From Lactifluus volemus (taxonomy: Eukaryota; Basidiomycota; Agaricomycetes; Russulales; Russulaceae): 64,000 bases of DNA. The DNA lies in NCBI GenBank assembly GCA_022376515.1, contig WTXI01000056.1:1-64000 (forward strand). The letters are read 5' to 3'. Position numbers and translations under genes: made by a program. Positions 23,366 through 37,105 of the stretch are shown one piece after another (the first letter of the stretch is position 1; each line of letters starts with the position of its first letter). Below the pieces are notes generated by a model. It was not told the DNA's origin. It did no database searches and worked only from the letters and a program-made list of their open reading frames with translations.

Positions 23366-23861
23366 TCTTATCATGCACCATACACCGTTGTCCGCGCGGG
23401 CGCAATCTATTAATGAACGACCGACGGCACGCTGTTATATCCAACTCGGGAGGGAGCCACGACCGTACTACGTACAACACAAGAGTGGTGAGTATTTCTC
23501 GAAACAGAAAACCTCTGAGCGCTGAGCGCTATATATACAACGTCTCGTTTACTTGAACTAGAAGGCATGGAGGCACCGAAGGAAAGATCAAGACCTGGCG
23601 AGCGGCGAATATCATACAGTAAAACGAAACGTATACAAGAATGCGGACTTTGCAGGATAGCGTGCCTGAGAAATAAGTAATGGCTCGAAGGAAGGAATCC
23701 GAGTCAAGCGTGCTGGTATTAAACGCGGTACCGAGTCCAGGGTACAGTGTGCACATCGACTTGGTAAGAGCAGTCAGAATCAGCGTTTACATGGATCTCA
23801 AAAGACAAAGAACCCACCAGTATACACACCCAATAGGAGCCTCACTAGAGACTGCACGGCT
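23366..23861. repeat. Downstream array module, G4 copy
   Basis: The best-preserved copy. It contains the tandem palindromes AGCGCT (23518-23523 and 23525-23530), followed directly by TATATATA (23530-23537). Gene-free. Confidence 0.7.
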
Positions 23862-26410
23862 CTATGCTGGACGGTCAATGCCGCCAGAGGAGGATACCGA
23901 GTCGGAGGAAACTTGACGACGCGAAGCATCTGTCGCTAGGTCAGGGGTGGACATAGCCGACTCGCGCGATTGTTCTGTGGTATCTAGGGGCGGTGGGAGA
24001 GAGATAGACGTCGGAAACGTGGAGTGGAGAGGAAGAGGAGTGTCACTGGAAACTGTGCCCGAGAATGATGATGATGGAATGTCAGGGACAACTCTGAGAC
24101 CTGCATTCGTTTGCGGATCGGGACTACGGCTAAGCGGTGGGGAAAAGGATGGGTGAGGGATGAATATAGACACTGCCGGTGCGGGATTCGGGTGCAACTC
24201 TGAGTTGGAAGTGGGGGAGATGGTAGGACCTTTGTCAGTGGGACCTTTCGTTATTATGTCAAGTGAGGTAGTAGCGGGGTCAAGATTGTCGGGAGGAGAG
24301 CGGTGGGAGGACTCGATGGTTGGGGGAGCATTAAGAACATCATGTAGAGATGATTCTCCGACAAAATGTGCGCGGTTATCATCTTCGGTCGAGGATGACA
24401 CGGCGAGCTCTGTGGAAAGGTTCAGAAAGGCGTTGGGAGAGTCGGAGGTGGTCGCGATAGGACGATGACCCGGGATATTGCATAGTGGGTACGAAAATGG
24501 GTCGCGCAGAACGCTATAATTACGTGTGGAAGCATCGAAGGCGGTCGGGGCAGCATCGGTGCCTTGATGTAATGCGATATAATGATGCCGAATACGGTTG
24601 AGAATATAATAAGGAATGTCATTAGATCCACGATCGCGCGCCTCTCGAGTGATCTCGTTCCACAAATCACAGAAGTTGTGCTGCAGTCCAGGAAGAGTAC
24701 TTTTAATGCGGAATTCGGAAATACACTCCAGGATGTACCCTAGGGAATGAACCCTACTTAGAATTTCATGACTCTTGAGATACAAGGGGAACAGTAGGCG
24801 AGTGATATGGATAAAGTTGGCAAGTAAAATGCTGTCACCATTTGCAAGGTAATTTCGAAAATCTCCTTCTGACAGACCAAGTTGATCCTTGGCTAGTGCC
24901 TTCCAACGCTCATCGCGTTCCGACGTGTTTGCAATGACACCAGCAATTATGCCTTGAGAACATGAACCAGGAACTTGGCCACCACTGGTACTTGTCAGAG
25001 ATTGCCACATATCAACCGATCGCAACAGATCCACACCGCATACGAAAACGATGTAGAGGATGGACATGGTTGAACTGGAGAGATGTGCGGCATTGACAGC
25101 CTTCGCGCAGATGATGACCCGCCTTTTCTTGTTTTCCTTCGACCAAAAACTAGATGACAAGGTATGGTAAAGGAATTTGTAAAATGCCTCTGCCAATAGC
25201 TCGTCAAACTTGGTGAAATCGTGTTGTAGGCCACGTGATTGGACTTGTTCGGAGCTACAGAAACCAGGGATGGCTTTGAAGAACTGTTCAAATTCCTTAT
25301 CTTCTTCCAGTGCGTGGATCGTCCATGTTAGGATTTGTTCGTTAATTTCCGCTGACAATTGTGAACCAGATTCTTGGACAAGCTTCGATAGGCCTGGATA
25401 TCTTTCAAGGTGCGGCCACCCGTGACCAAGAAGAAAGGAACGAATTTGGCGGGTTGCAATTAAGGTGAAATTAAAGAAGAACCACGCCGACGAAGAAAGT
25501 GGTGAATAATACGGGCTATCGTGCCAGAAGATTGGCATCAACGTGATGCATCCGTATACACCTCCAGCAAGCACGACCCACCAAACAACCACACTGAACA
25601 CAGTATGGTTAATGTTAAACAGATAAATAGCTAATCCAGTGAAGAAAAGGAACAACGACAGGTGTAGCAGAGCGGGCAGTGCTTCAACAGACCAAGGAAG
25701 GTGAAACTTTTCGACGCCATTATCAAAGAATGCGCGGATTGAAGCTCGCTTGTGTGGACTGTATAGTGGTGGTTGAGTGATTGTGAGGAATCGACGTGCC
25801 CATTGCTGTAACATCGTCGCCAGTAGGGCACATGTAAGAGCGATGACCAAACTGAGGAACCAGAGTGAGTTGACCAAGACTGCTGATGTCGGAGGAGAGA
25901 AGTCGGGTGGTTGAACTTGAGTGGCAAGGATCGATGCACGAGATATGTTTGGGTCCGCGAGGAGTTGATATATGTTTGCGAGATAGAACACAGTGGTATC
26001 CTGTGGATTCGATTTTAGGTCTTGAACGGAAACAGTGAGCAATGCTGCGAGTGCAGCAGAGAATAAGCCGGTCTACGATATTCACGTTAGTCACCGGGCT
26101 CTCGCGTAGAGTGGATTATAAGGGCTCACGAAGATAATGATGCCGTCAGCATCCTTTTGCCAGCGATAGGACATCTTTTCGTCCTCTCCTTCTGTCATCT
26201 TGACGTACTGTTGAAAGAGGGGCCCCGAACTATCTGAAAAGTTGTCCTGTACTTGGGAGGATCGATTCTGCGCTGGCTGAGGAACGGAGCGGGAGCCACC
26301 TTTAATACAAGGTAATTTGATCAATGGTGATGATAAAATGGAGTGGCGGATAACTTACTCATTTCGATCCCCTCTTCGTTGATATGTTCTGAAGGAGCTG
26401 CTTCGGACAT
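23862..26410 (-). CDS. DUF6535 membrane protein G4
   Basis: Exons complement(23862..26072, 26130..26299, 26359..26410) encode about 810 residues; introns are 57 and 59 bp. The first exon starts MSEAAPSEH and ends in a GTAAGT donor, which is the G4-G8 type of 5' end. The tail, however, carries the DAFLNLSTELAVSS and VHFVGESS-type segment that otherwise belongs to G2/G3/G9. G4 is therefore mosaic between the two subclasses. Conserved blocks include FFKAIPGFCSSEQV, SCSQGIIAGVIA and HYIALHQGTDAAPTAFD. It appears intact. Confidence 0.8.
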
Positions 26411-26737
26411 TGAGGTACTGGAAAGAAGAATGAAGTGTGAGTCGGTCACTCTCAGTTGTTGACAACACCTGGCGCAACGCCACGGAATCTGCACGGAATC
26501 CGAACGGAAGCCCTTCCCCCCTCATCACCTCACAATTCTTTAATTGGACGAGAACTGCGGCCCTTCCACGGTCCCATGTGTTCGATAGTTTTCCCCAATA
26601 TGATGTGTATGGACGATCCACCAGTCCAAGTGGTCCATACCGTAGGTTTTTCTCGTCATGTGAAAACTTTTGCAACAATCTCACGATCGGCATCTCCCGG
26701 GACCTGGCCCGCCCCAAATGTTTTCAATCGTGATGTA
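26411..26737 (-). promoter_or_regulatory. Upstream array module, G4 copy
   Basis: This module is shared with the upstream regions of G5-G8. It contains the invariant block CATCTCCCGGGACCTGGC at 26691-26708, 281 bp from the G4 start codon. Being conserved and located directly upstream, it probably includes the promoter. No clear TATA box was assigned. Confidence 0.5.
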
Positions 26738-26739
26738 TA

Positions 26740-27446
26740 CTATATCCAACCTAACCATCGGCCACACCCACCATTCGGACAGTCACACAGTGTCACACCG
26801 GCTCCACGTGATGGACAGGGCCTTGCCGTGATGTCCTTACCGGCCACTATGGATACCTCACCAGCCAATCTGTTCATTGTACTCAACGATGACAACCTCA
26901 GTGCAACATTTCTCTCTCAAATAAGTAATTTGAAGGGCAAATATAAATTTAAACCAGCCAATTAGAACTAGAATTGGCTGCATGCCACCTTGAGGAATAG
27001 GGAACTTGAAGTCAGTGACCTGCTGGCACTTCTTTTTTGACCTTACAGCCTGTAGCTAATAAAAAAGGGACATTCCTTTGAGCTTGAAATATGGGATTGA
27101 GAACTTGCCTCCCTAACACAGGCCCCTAACATTCGTACTACTCATGTTCCAAATACGGTATTATTGACGGGCCACGTCAGCTGCAGAGCTTCAGCCACAT
27201 CGGACAACACGTGACTCAACCCTCCGAGTCTCCCACGCACAGACTCGGCAAGTCGGCAAGCGTGACAGTTCACCTCTTTTTCGTTCTCATTGAAACATAC
27301 ACTGCATGCCCCCAAAACATCTAAAATATCATAAAGACATGTATTAAATGATACCTGCCAAATATAAAATGACGCGGGCCAGAAATGAGTGAGATATAAC
27401 AAAGTGTCCGAATGGTGGGTGTGGCCGATGGTTAGGTTGGATATAG
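26740..27446. mobile_element. MITE-like element with perfect 42-bp TIRs
   Basis: The 42 bases at 26740-26781 are repeated as a perfect inverted copy at 27405-27446. The outer ends read CTATATCC...GGATATAG. A TA dinucleotide flanks each side (26738-26739 and 27447-27448), consistent with TA-targeting transposons such as Tc1/mariner relatives. The 707-bp body has no transposase, so it is non-autonomous. It sits in the upstream spacer of G4. Confidence 0.85.
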
Positions 27447-27448
27447 TA

Positions 27449-28900
27449 CAACTTTTAGGTCTATTATGTTTTCACGACACGCCTTAACACCGTCGAAGTT
27501 TGTAACACCCTTCAAACACGCAGTTATTTTTTGCTCGCGGGACAACCTCTGCTCTACCTCACGATCAACGGGCTCAATTACACAATGGATTGTATTGATC
27601 GATCCCGCCTGCCCTCCAGCTCTCACCGTACGCCGCGGGAATCACGATAGACCCGACTCGGATTGATCATATTCAAGCACGTTGGAGGGGAGGAGGTGGC
27701 GATTGGATATGACGTCACGTTGTCTGTGCTTATCTCAGCGTCGCGTGCCCGCTACACTTCCCACGCCTGTCACCCTCGCCCTGCTGCTCCCGCTGTCCCT
27801 AATCCTTACTCCAGCGTTTGATGATGCCACGGCATTTCCCCGTCATCCAGCTTGATCAATCTACTCACGACCTGGCAAATTCTGACTGAACCACTGTAGC
27901 TAATGGAGAAAAGGTTTCTGATCCAAGTTTTGCCTCGTATCATCGACCTTCCTGTATGTCATTCCTTCGCAAACACGTCTCCATCTAAGACTATTAACCT
28001 ATTTGGGACTTCATAGGATGCCTGGTCGTCCTGGTGGCCAACTGAGTCAGTATTGATATATCCATGGCTAATTCCCAGCGATATCGTACTCGAGTGTGGC
28101 ATCACATCTAATGTCCCTTCCATCCCGTAGAAATGGACACTCATTTTTAGAAACTACACTTTTACAATCTGTTCCTATCCGCCTGTTTCTCGAACATGAG
28201 TCACTTGTCTATTTCTCGAAATGTGTTATCTTGCGACGCCGGTGGTGCCCTCCGTTGGGCAGCGTCCCAACTTCCGAGTCGTCCTCACGAACACATCCTA
28301 CTGCTCTCAAAAACGCTTGAGCCGAACTACCCGCTCCTTGCCACTCGAATCTACTTTGATACTGCTTGACAGTTCCTTGATATGAACAAAAACGGTCCGC
28401 AAGTCTCCCGAGTTGTCGTTCAAGTTATGCATGCACTGACCCCACGCCACAGTCAATCACTCTTACCATGCATCATACACCGTTGTCCGCGCGGGCGCAA
28501 TCTATTAATGAACGACCGACGGCACGCTGTTATATCCAACTCGGGGGGGAGCCACGACCGTACTACGTACAACACAAGAGTGGTGCGTATTTGGAGGCAC
28601 GGAACGAAAGATCGAGACATGGTGAGCGGCGAATATCGTGCAGTAAAATGAAACATGTACAGGAAGGCGGACGTTGGGAGATAGCGAGAAAAAAAGGTAC
28701 GGCTTGAAGGAAGGAAATCTGAGCCGAGCGAGAATGCTGTTGATGAGCCACGCTCCGACTCTAGAATACCGTATTCCACGTTGACAGCAGTCAGAATCAA
28801 CGGTTACATGGCTCCGAAAGATAAAAAAACCACCGGTATAAAATATACATACGGTCACGACTATCACGACGGAACCTTACCAGAGACTGTAACGACATTT
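27449..28900. repeat. Array spacer and G5 downstream module
   Basis: No gene. The spacer homologous to 31740-32440, 35900-36595, 39870-40570 and 50340-50860 occupies 27449-28440. The downstream module of G5 follows from about 28440. In this copy the AGCGCT/TATA element has been deleted between about 28585 and 28590. Confidence 0.6.
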
Positions 28901-31329
28901 TCAACTCTGCTCTGGATGGTCAATGCCGTCAGAGGAGGGTACTGTGTCGGCGGAAACTGGAAGGCGCGAAACGTCCGTCGCTAGGTCAGGGACGGACATA
29001 GCCGACTCGCAAGATTGCTCTGTGATATCCAGGGGCGGTGGGAGAGAAATAGACGTCGCGAGCGTGGAGGCGAGAGGAAGAGGAGTGTCGCTTGCAACTG
29101 GGCCCGAGACTAATGATAATGGAATGTCAGGGACAGCTCTGAAATCTGCGTTGGATTGAGGATCGGGAATATTGCTACTAGTGGACGGTAGGGAAAAGGA
29201 TGGGTGAGGGATGGATATAGACACTGCCGGGGCGAGTTGAGGGTACGACTCTGAGTTGGAAGTAGGCGAGATGATAGGAGGTGTGTCAGTGGGACCTTGA
29301 GTTATTAGGTCAAGTGAAGTGTGACTGGTTTCAACATTGAGAGGAGGGTCTGCAGGGGGTGAAGAGGTCGTTTGAGAATGAGTAGTCGAGCTATCAGGGT
29401 GATGACCTGGGATATTGCACAGTGGGAACGACGATGACTCGTACAGATCACCGGCTTGGTCATCAGTGGAAGCATCGAAGGCGGTCGGGGCAGCATCGGT
29501 GCCTTGATGTAAAGCGATGTAAAGATTCCGAAAGGGGATAAGAAATTGATAGGGAGTTGGCGAAGATTGGAAACTTGGCAGGTCTCGAGCGATTTCGTTC
29601 CATAAATCACAGAAGTCGTGCTGCAGTCCGGGAAGAGTATTTCGAATGTCGAATTTGGACACGATGTCCACGTACGTTGATAGCCATGGGTGAGATCGGT
29701 GAGAGGCGGAATCCTTGAGATATAAATGGAAGAGCGGCAGACCGATCTGGATCAAGTTGGCAAGTAAAATGCTGTCACCATTTTCCAGGTAATTTCGGAA
29801 GATTTCTTTTGATACACCGAGTTGAACCTCGGCTAGTGCCTTCCAACGCTCATCGTGTTCAGAAACGCTTGCAATGACGCCAGCAATTATCGCTCGAGAA
29901 CATAAACCAGTAACTTGGCCACCACTAGTATTTGTCAGAGATTGCCAAATATCAACCGATCGGAACAGATCTACTCCGTCACAAAGAACAGTGTCGAGGG
30001 TATCCATGGTTGTATTGGAGAGATGTGCTGCATCGGTAGCCTTCGCGCAGATCATGAGTCGCCTTTTCTTGTCTTCCTCCGACGACAAACTAGATGACCA
30101 GGCACGGGTAAGGAATCCGTAAAATGCCTCTCCCAATTGCTTATCAAACTCGTAATCGAGTTGTAGCCCACGTCCTTGGACTACTTTGGAGCTACAGAAG
30201 CCAGGAATGGCTTCGAAGAACTGTTCAAGTTCCTTATCTTCTTCCAGAGAATGAAGCGTCCATGTTAGGATATGTTTGTTGATCTCCGCCGACAATTCCG
30301 AGCCAGTTTCTTGGACAATCTTCGTTAGGCCCCCAAAGAGTAAATGTCCTTCAAGGACAGGCCACTGGTTAGTACGAAGAAAGTAACGAATTCGGCGGAT
30401 TGTAGAATAGGTGAAATTAAAAAAGAGCCACGCCGACGAAGAAAGTGGGGAATAATATGGGCTATCGTGCCAGAAGATTGGCATAAATGTGATGCATCCG
30501 TACACACCTCCCGCAAGCACGACCCACCAAACAACCACACTGAACACAGTATGGTTAATGTTAAACAGATAAATAGCTAATCCAGTGAAGAAAAGGAACA
30601 ACGACAGGTGTAGCAGAGCGGGCAGTGTTTCAACAGACCAAGGAAGGTGAAACTTTTCAACCCCATGAACAAAGTATGAACGGATCGATGCTCGCTTATG
30701 TAGCATGGATCGTGGTGGTTGTGTGATTTTGAGGTATCGACGTGCCCATTGCTGTAACATCGTCGCCAGTAGCGCAGATGTCAGACTAATCACCAAACTG
30801 AGGAACCAGAGCGAGTTGACCAAGACGGCTGAGGTCGGAGGAGAGAAGTCAGGTGGTTGAACTTGAGTGGCAAGGATCGATGCACGAGATATGTTTGGGT
30901 CGGCGAGGAGTTGATAGATGTTTGCAAGATAGAACACAGAGGTATCCTGTGGGTTCGGTTTTAGGTCTTGAACGGAGACAGTGAGCAATGCTGCGAGTGC
31001 AGCAGAGAATAAACCGGTCTACGGTATTCACGTTGGTCACTGGGCTCTAGCGTAGAGTCGATATAAGGACTCACGAAGATAACGATGCCGTCAGCATCCT
31101 TTTGCCAGCGATAGGACATCTTTTCGTCTTCTCCCTCTGTCATCTTGATGTACTGTTGAAAGAGGGGCCCCGAACTATCTGAAAAGTTTTTCTGTTCTTG
31201 GGAGGATTGATTCTGCGCTGTGTTATACAAGGTAATTTGATCAATATAATGATAAAATGGAGTGGTGGATAACCTACTCATTTCAATCCCCTCTCTGTTG
31301 ATGGGTTCTGGAGGACCTTCTTCGGACAT
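28901..31329 (-). CDS. DUF6535 membrane protein G5
   Basis: Exons complement(28901..31018, 31075..31217, 31278..31329) encode about 770 residues. Exon 2 is 27 bp shorter than in G4, G6, G7 and G8 because the acceptor has moved into the VPQPAPNQ-type region; the frame is kept. The long exon keeps FFEAIPGFCSSKVV, LCSRAIIAGVIA and NLYIALHQGTDAAPTAFD. The tail lacks the DAFLNLSTEP segment and ends IDHPEQS. It appears intact. It shares the upstream module with G4 and G6-G8. Confidence 0.8.
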
Positions 31330-32881
31330 CGGGACACTGGAATGAGGAATGGAGCGGAGGTTGGGTGTATCAGTAGGTCACTATCAAGTTGACAAAACCC
31401 GGCGCAACGCCACGGAATCCGCACGGAAGCCTTTCCCACGTCATCACGTCATCTGCTCACAACTCGTTAAATGTACGACCACTCCGACCTTTCCATCTAC
31501 AGACCATCATTCCATCTGTTTGATAGTTTTCCCAATATGACCTCTCTGGACAATCTACCATTCCAAGCTGATCCAACCCGTTCCGACCTGTTAGAAAAAA
31601 AGTCACACGTTGACTTTCCTGGTCACGTGGTAACTTTGTAACCATTCTCGTAATCGGCATCTCCCGGGACCTGGCACCCGCCCCCGTGCGTGCCAGAGCG
31701 CATGCGCACCTTTGGATGATCATGAGGTATACCATTATGTTTTCAAACATGCTTGTTAACACCGTCGATGTTGTCGTGTTTTCAAAGCCATTCGGAGTCT
31801 ATGGTGTCGAACTAGCAAAGGCTGCCGAGGGCATGTTTCAATTCAATTGGCAACCGTTGCCTGCAGTGGCAGAAAAATGGCTATCTCCCTTCCCTCTGGA
31901 CACTCTCTGAGCTCATCGTTCTCACTGTGGATTCGTTCTTCTTTTTCGATGGCGTAATATGCAGTAAACGTCGATGATACGAGGCAAAAACTTGAAGTGG
32001 AAACCCTGTCTTCATTAGCTACACTGTTGTTCACTCAATATTTTGCCAGGTTGTGAGTAGGTTGATCCGATCAAGGGGAAATTCTTGTGGCGCTGTCGAA
32101 CGTCCTCGAATACGATCAATTCCGAGTCGGGTCTGTCGGGGTTCCGCGACATACAGAGGGAGCTGGAGGGCCGGCCAAATCAAAAGGTCCATAAATACAA
32201 TCCGTCATGCTCGTGCAAGACACAGTAAAATTTTTGACCGCAGAACCAACCAAGAAGCAAGGAAATGTTGAAAGCGAGGTAATTGAACCTAAAGACTGTA
32301 AACCTCTTTGAAACTTCCTAGATGCCTCGTCGTCCTAGTGGCTGACACTTTTCAATCTGTTGAGTTGACATGGATAAAAACGGTCCGCAAGTCTCCCGTG
32401 TTGTCGTTGAAGTTGTACATGCGCTGACTCCTAGCCAAAGTCAATCACTCTTACCATGCATCATACACCGCTGTCCACGCGGGCACCATTTATTAATGAG
32501 CAACCGACGGCACGCTGTTATATCAAACTCGGGGGCGCAGTGATACCAAGGGCAGCCACGACCGTACTACGTACAACACAAGAGCGGTATTTATTTCTCG
32601 AAACAGAAAACCTCTGAGCGCTAAGCGCTATTTATATAACGTCTCGTTTACTTGAACTTGAAAGCGTAATGGAGGCACGGAACGAAAGATCAAGACGCGA
32701 GGGGCGAATATCGTGCAGTAAGATGAAACATGTACAGGAAGGCGGACGTTGGGATAGCGAGAAAGCAGCTACGACGGTAATATGGCTCTGAAAGATAAAG
32801 AACCCACCGGTATAAATATACAATGGGGTCATGACAATCACGGTATAGAACCTTGCCAGAGACTGTACAACATTTTCAACT
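31330..32881. repeat. G5 upstream module, spacer and G6 downstream module
   Basis: No gene. The upstream module has the CATCTCCCGGGACCTGGC block at 31658-31675. Spacer follows to about 32440. The G6 downstream module then carries the element GAGCGCTAAGCGCTATTTAT near 32616. Confidence 0.6.
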
Positions 32882-35299
32882 CTACTCTGGACGATCAAGG
32901 CCGCCAGAGGAGGGTGGTGTGTCGATGGAAACTTGAAGGCGCGAAACATCCGTCGCTAGGTCAGGGACGGACATAGCCGACTCACAAGATTGCTCTGTGA
33001 TATCCAGGGGCGGTGGGAGAGAAATCGACGTCGCGAGCGGGAACGGGAGAGGAGTGTCGCTGGCAACTGGGCCCGAGGATAATGATAACGGAATGTCAGG
33101 GACAATTCCGAAATCTGCGTTGGATGGAGGATCAGGAATATTTCTACTAGTGGACAGCAGGGAATAGGATGGGTGAGGGATGGATATAGACACTGCCGGG
33201 GCGAGATGAGGGTACGACTCTGAGCTGGAAGTGGGCGAGATGATAGGAGCTGTCTCAGTGGGACCTTGCGTTATTAAGTCAAGTGAAGTAGCAGTGGGGT
33301 GACTGGTTTCAACATTGACTGGAGGGTCGGCAGGGGGTGAAGTGATCGTTTGAGGATGAGTAGAGTGATGACCTGAGATATTGCACAGTGGGTACGACGA
33401 CGAGTCGAGCAGAACAGGGTCATGACCCTCTGTGGAAGCATCGAAGACGGTCGGGGCAGCATCGGTGCCTTGATGTAAAGCGATGTAAAGATGCCGAATG
33501 GGGATGAGAAAATAATAGGGAATTGGCGAAGATCCACGACGTTGCACTTCACGAGTGATTTCGTTCCATAAATCACAGAAGTCGTCCTGCAGTCCAGGAA
33601 GAGTATGTTCAATGTCGAAGTTGGAAAGGAGTCCCAGGATGACCGTTAGCACTGAGTAAAAACCCATATTCTTGAGAAAGAAATGGAAGAGCGGCCGGGT
33701 GATGTGGATCAAGTTGGCAAGTAAAACGCTGTCACCATTTTCTAGGTAATTTCGAAAGATTGCTTTTGATACACCTAGTTGATCCTCGGCTAGTGCCTCC
33801 CAATGCTCATCGCGTTCCGACACCGTTGCAACGACGCCAGCAATTATCCCTTGAGAACATAAACCAGGAACTTGGCCACCACCAGTACTTCTCAGCGATT
33901 GCCAAATATTAACCGATCCCAACAGATCTACTCCGTAATAAAAAACGCTCCCGAGAGTGTCCATGGTTGTATGGGAGAGATGTGCTGCATCGGTAGCCTT
34001 CGCGCAGATGATGACTCGCCTTTTCTTGTCTTCCTCCAAGAACATACTGGATGACAAGGTACGGTAAATAAATCCGTAAAACGCGTCCGCCAATGGCTTG
34101 TCAAATTTGGTGAAAGCGAGTTGGAGGTGATGTGCTCGGACTACTGTGGAGCTACAGAAGTGAGGGATGGCTTTGAAGAACTGTTCAAGTTCCTTATCGT
34201 CTTCGAGAGCGTGGATCGTCCATGTTAGGATATGTTTGTTGATTTCCGCTGACAATTCTGAGCCAAATCCTTGGATAGTCTTCGTCAGGCCCAAAAAGCT
34301 TGACCTCTTCAGCCACCGGAGTGTGCGGTAGTGAAGCGAGAAAACAACACGTGAGATGAAATCAATGAGGACCCACGCCGACGAAGAAAGTGGGGAATAA
34401 TAGGGGCTATCGTGCCGGAAAATTGGCATCAACGTGATGCATCCGTATACACTACCTGCAAACCCGATCCACCAAATAACCACAGTGAACACAGTATGGT
34501 TGACGCTGGACAGATAAATAGCCAGTCCGGTGAAGAACAGAAACAACGATAGGTGTAGCAGAGCGGGCAGTGCTTCAACCGACCAAGGAAGGTGAAACTC
34601 TTCTACACCATTAGCAAAAAATGCACGGATTGATGCTCGCTTGTGTGGACTGTATCGTGGCGGTTGTGTGATTGTGAGGTATCGACGTGCCCATTGCTGT
34701 AACATCGTCGCCAGTAAGGCAGATGTCAGACTGATCACCAAACTGAGGAACCAGAATGAGTTGACAAAGACTGCTGATGTCGGAGGAGAGAAGACGGGTG
34801 GTTGAACTGTAGTTGCAAGGATAGATGCATGAGATACGTTTGGGTCGGCGAGAAGTTGATAGATGTTAGTGAGATAGAACACAGAGATATCCTGTGGATT
34901 CTGTTTTAGGTCTTGAACAGAGACAGTGAGCAATGCAGCGAGTGCTGCAGAGAATAAGCCGGTCTACGATATTCACGTTGGTCACTGGGCTCTAGCGTAG
35001 AGTCGATATAAGGACTCACGAAGATAACGATGCCGTCTGCATCCTTTTGCCAGCGATGGGACATCTTTTCGTCTTCTCCCTCTGTCATCTTAATGTACTG
35101 TTGAAAGAGGGGCCCAGAACTATCTGAAAAGTTGGTCTGTCCTTGGAAGGATTGATTTTGCGCTGGCTGAGGAACAGAGCGGGAGCCACCTGATATCGAG
35201 GTAATTTGATCAATGATGCCGATAAAATGGAGCGGCGGATAACCTACTCATTTCGATCCCCTCTCCGTTGATGGGTTCTGAAGGAGCTGCTTCGGACAT
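32882..35299 (-). CDS. DUF6535 membrane protein G6
   Basis: Exons complement(32882..34963, 35020..35189, 35248..35299) encode about 767 residues. The region after the last hydrophobic segment (VLIDFISRVVFSLHYRTLRW) differs strongly from its neighbours, which have FFNFT. So does the start of the soluble domain, and the IPHFCSS block replaces IPGFCSS. The later blocks GLCSQGIIAGVVA, LPGLQDDFCDLWNEIT and LYIALHQGTDAAPTVFD are retained. It appears intact and is one of the more diverged copies. Confidence 0.8.
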
Positions 35300-37105
35300 T
35301 GAGGTACTGGAAAGAAGAATGAAGTGTGAGTCGGTCACTCTCAGTGTTGACACCACCTGGCGCAACGCCACGAAATCCGCACGGAATCCGAACGGAAGTC
35401 TCTCCCCCCTCATCACCTCACAACTCTCTTTAATTGGACGAACACTGCGGTCCTTCCATAGTTCCACGTGTTCGATAGTTTTCCTCAATATGATGTCTAT
35501 GGACGATCCACAGGGTCCAAGGTGGTCCATACGTCCCATCCGATAGTTTTCTGGTCATGTGACGAATTTGTAACATAACCTGCAACGCTTGGTCCCACAT
35601 CAAAGAGTGGGAGGCCCGACGCGGTGCTGGCGAACAATGCGGAGGTGTCCGTCTGTTGGGTGACAGCCTGGCCACTGAGACCTCCACATCGTACATACAC
35701 GGTGACGATGCTGCCGCGTCACAGGGCAACCAGGTACCGACCAATCAGAATCTGACTGACGTCATCCTTCCGCACTCAGCCTTCCGTCTTCCGCAATCAG
35801 AACTCCCGCCTACCGCCGACCAATCACAGCTGAGGGACAGCCACGACCGGTATCTCCCGGGACCTGGCACGTGCTCCCGCCAAATGGACATCATACAACT
35901 TTCGAGGTGTATGTTTTCCCAACACGCGTTTTCAACGCCCTTTAAGCACAGTCGTGTTTTTTTTTTCGCTTGCAGGACAAAAAATGCCCCCAACAAGCTC
36001 AATTACATCAGCATTAGTGCTTCTTGATTGGTTCCGCGGTCAAAGTCTCGACTGTGCCTTGCATCGGCACGATGGATTATATTTATGGACTCTTTGATCC
36101 GGCCTGCCCTCCAGCTCTCTCTATATTAAGCGTGAATCACGGCAGACCCGACTCGGATTGATTACATTTTAAGCATGTTCGACAGTGCCACCCAGCATCC
36201 AGCCTGATCAACCTACTGCACGTTATGCCTTCGCAACCACGTCGCCATCTATGAAACCTCTTTGCAACTTTCTAGGATGCCTGTCCTACTGGCTGATTAA
36301 TTCAATATTCATATATCCACGGCTGATACCCAGCGGCGACGTCGTACTCGAGTGTGGCATCACATCTAATGGTTCTTCCACCCCGGTGAAATGGAAATTC
36401 TTTTTTAGAAACTTCGTTTCAATCGGTTCCTCTCTACCTGTTTCCTGAACATGAGCCACTGGTACTTGTCTTCTTCTCGAAATGTGATAGTTGATAACCC
36501 TTGACATGATTAACAACAGTCCGCCAGTCTCCCGTCTTCCAAGTTGTTGTTCAGGCTGTGGTGCCTGCACTGATCGTACTGAACCCTTGCCGCAGTCAAT
36601 CACTTTTATCATGCACCACATACCGCCGTCCGCGCGGGCGCCATCAATTAATTACCAATCGACGGCACTCTGTTACATCCAACTCGGAGGCGCAGTGATA
36701 CCAACTCTTAGTCAGAGTAGCCACAACCGTAGTACGTACACCACAAGAGTACTGAGTATTTCTCGAAATAGAAAACCCCTGAGCGCTGGGCACTATATAT
36801 ATGACATCTCGGTTATTTGAACTGGAAGGCATAAAAGAGGCACGAAACGAATAATCAAGACCTGGCGAGCGGCGAATATCGTACGGCAAAACGAAACATG
36901 TACAAGAAGGCGGACATTGGAGGATGGCCAGCCTGAGAAATAAGCTATGGCTCGAAGGATGGAATCCGAGTCAAGTGTGCTGTGCCGACGACCCCAGCGT
37001 ACAGCGCGTAAGAGCAGTCAGAATCAGCGTTGACATGGCTTTCAAACGACAAAGCACCCACCAGTATAAATATCCAAGAAGAGCCTCACCAGAGACTGCA
37101 CGCCT
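35300..37105. repeat. G6 upstream module, spacer and G7 downstream module
   Basis: No gene. The upstream module here has an extra segment of about 250 bp (35570-35840), which moves the TATCTCCCGGGACCTGGC block to 35851-35868, 552 bp from the start codon. The spacer and the G7 downstream module follow; the GAGCGCTGGGCACTATATAT element is near 36781. Confidence 0.6.

Noticed and set aside
26456..26965. Plus-strand 169-codon frame upstream of G4
   Set aside because: It runs across the upstream module and into the inverted-repeat element, has no homologue in the other units and no domain.
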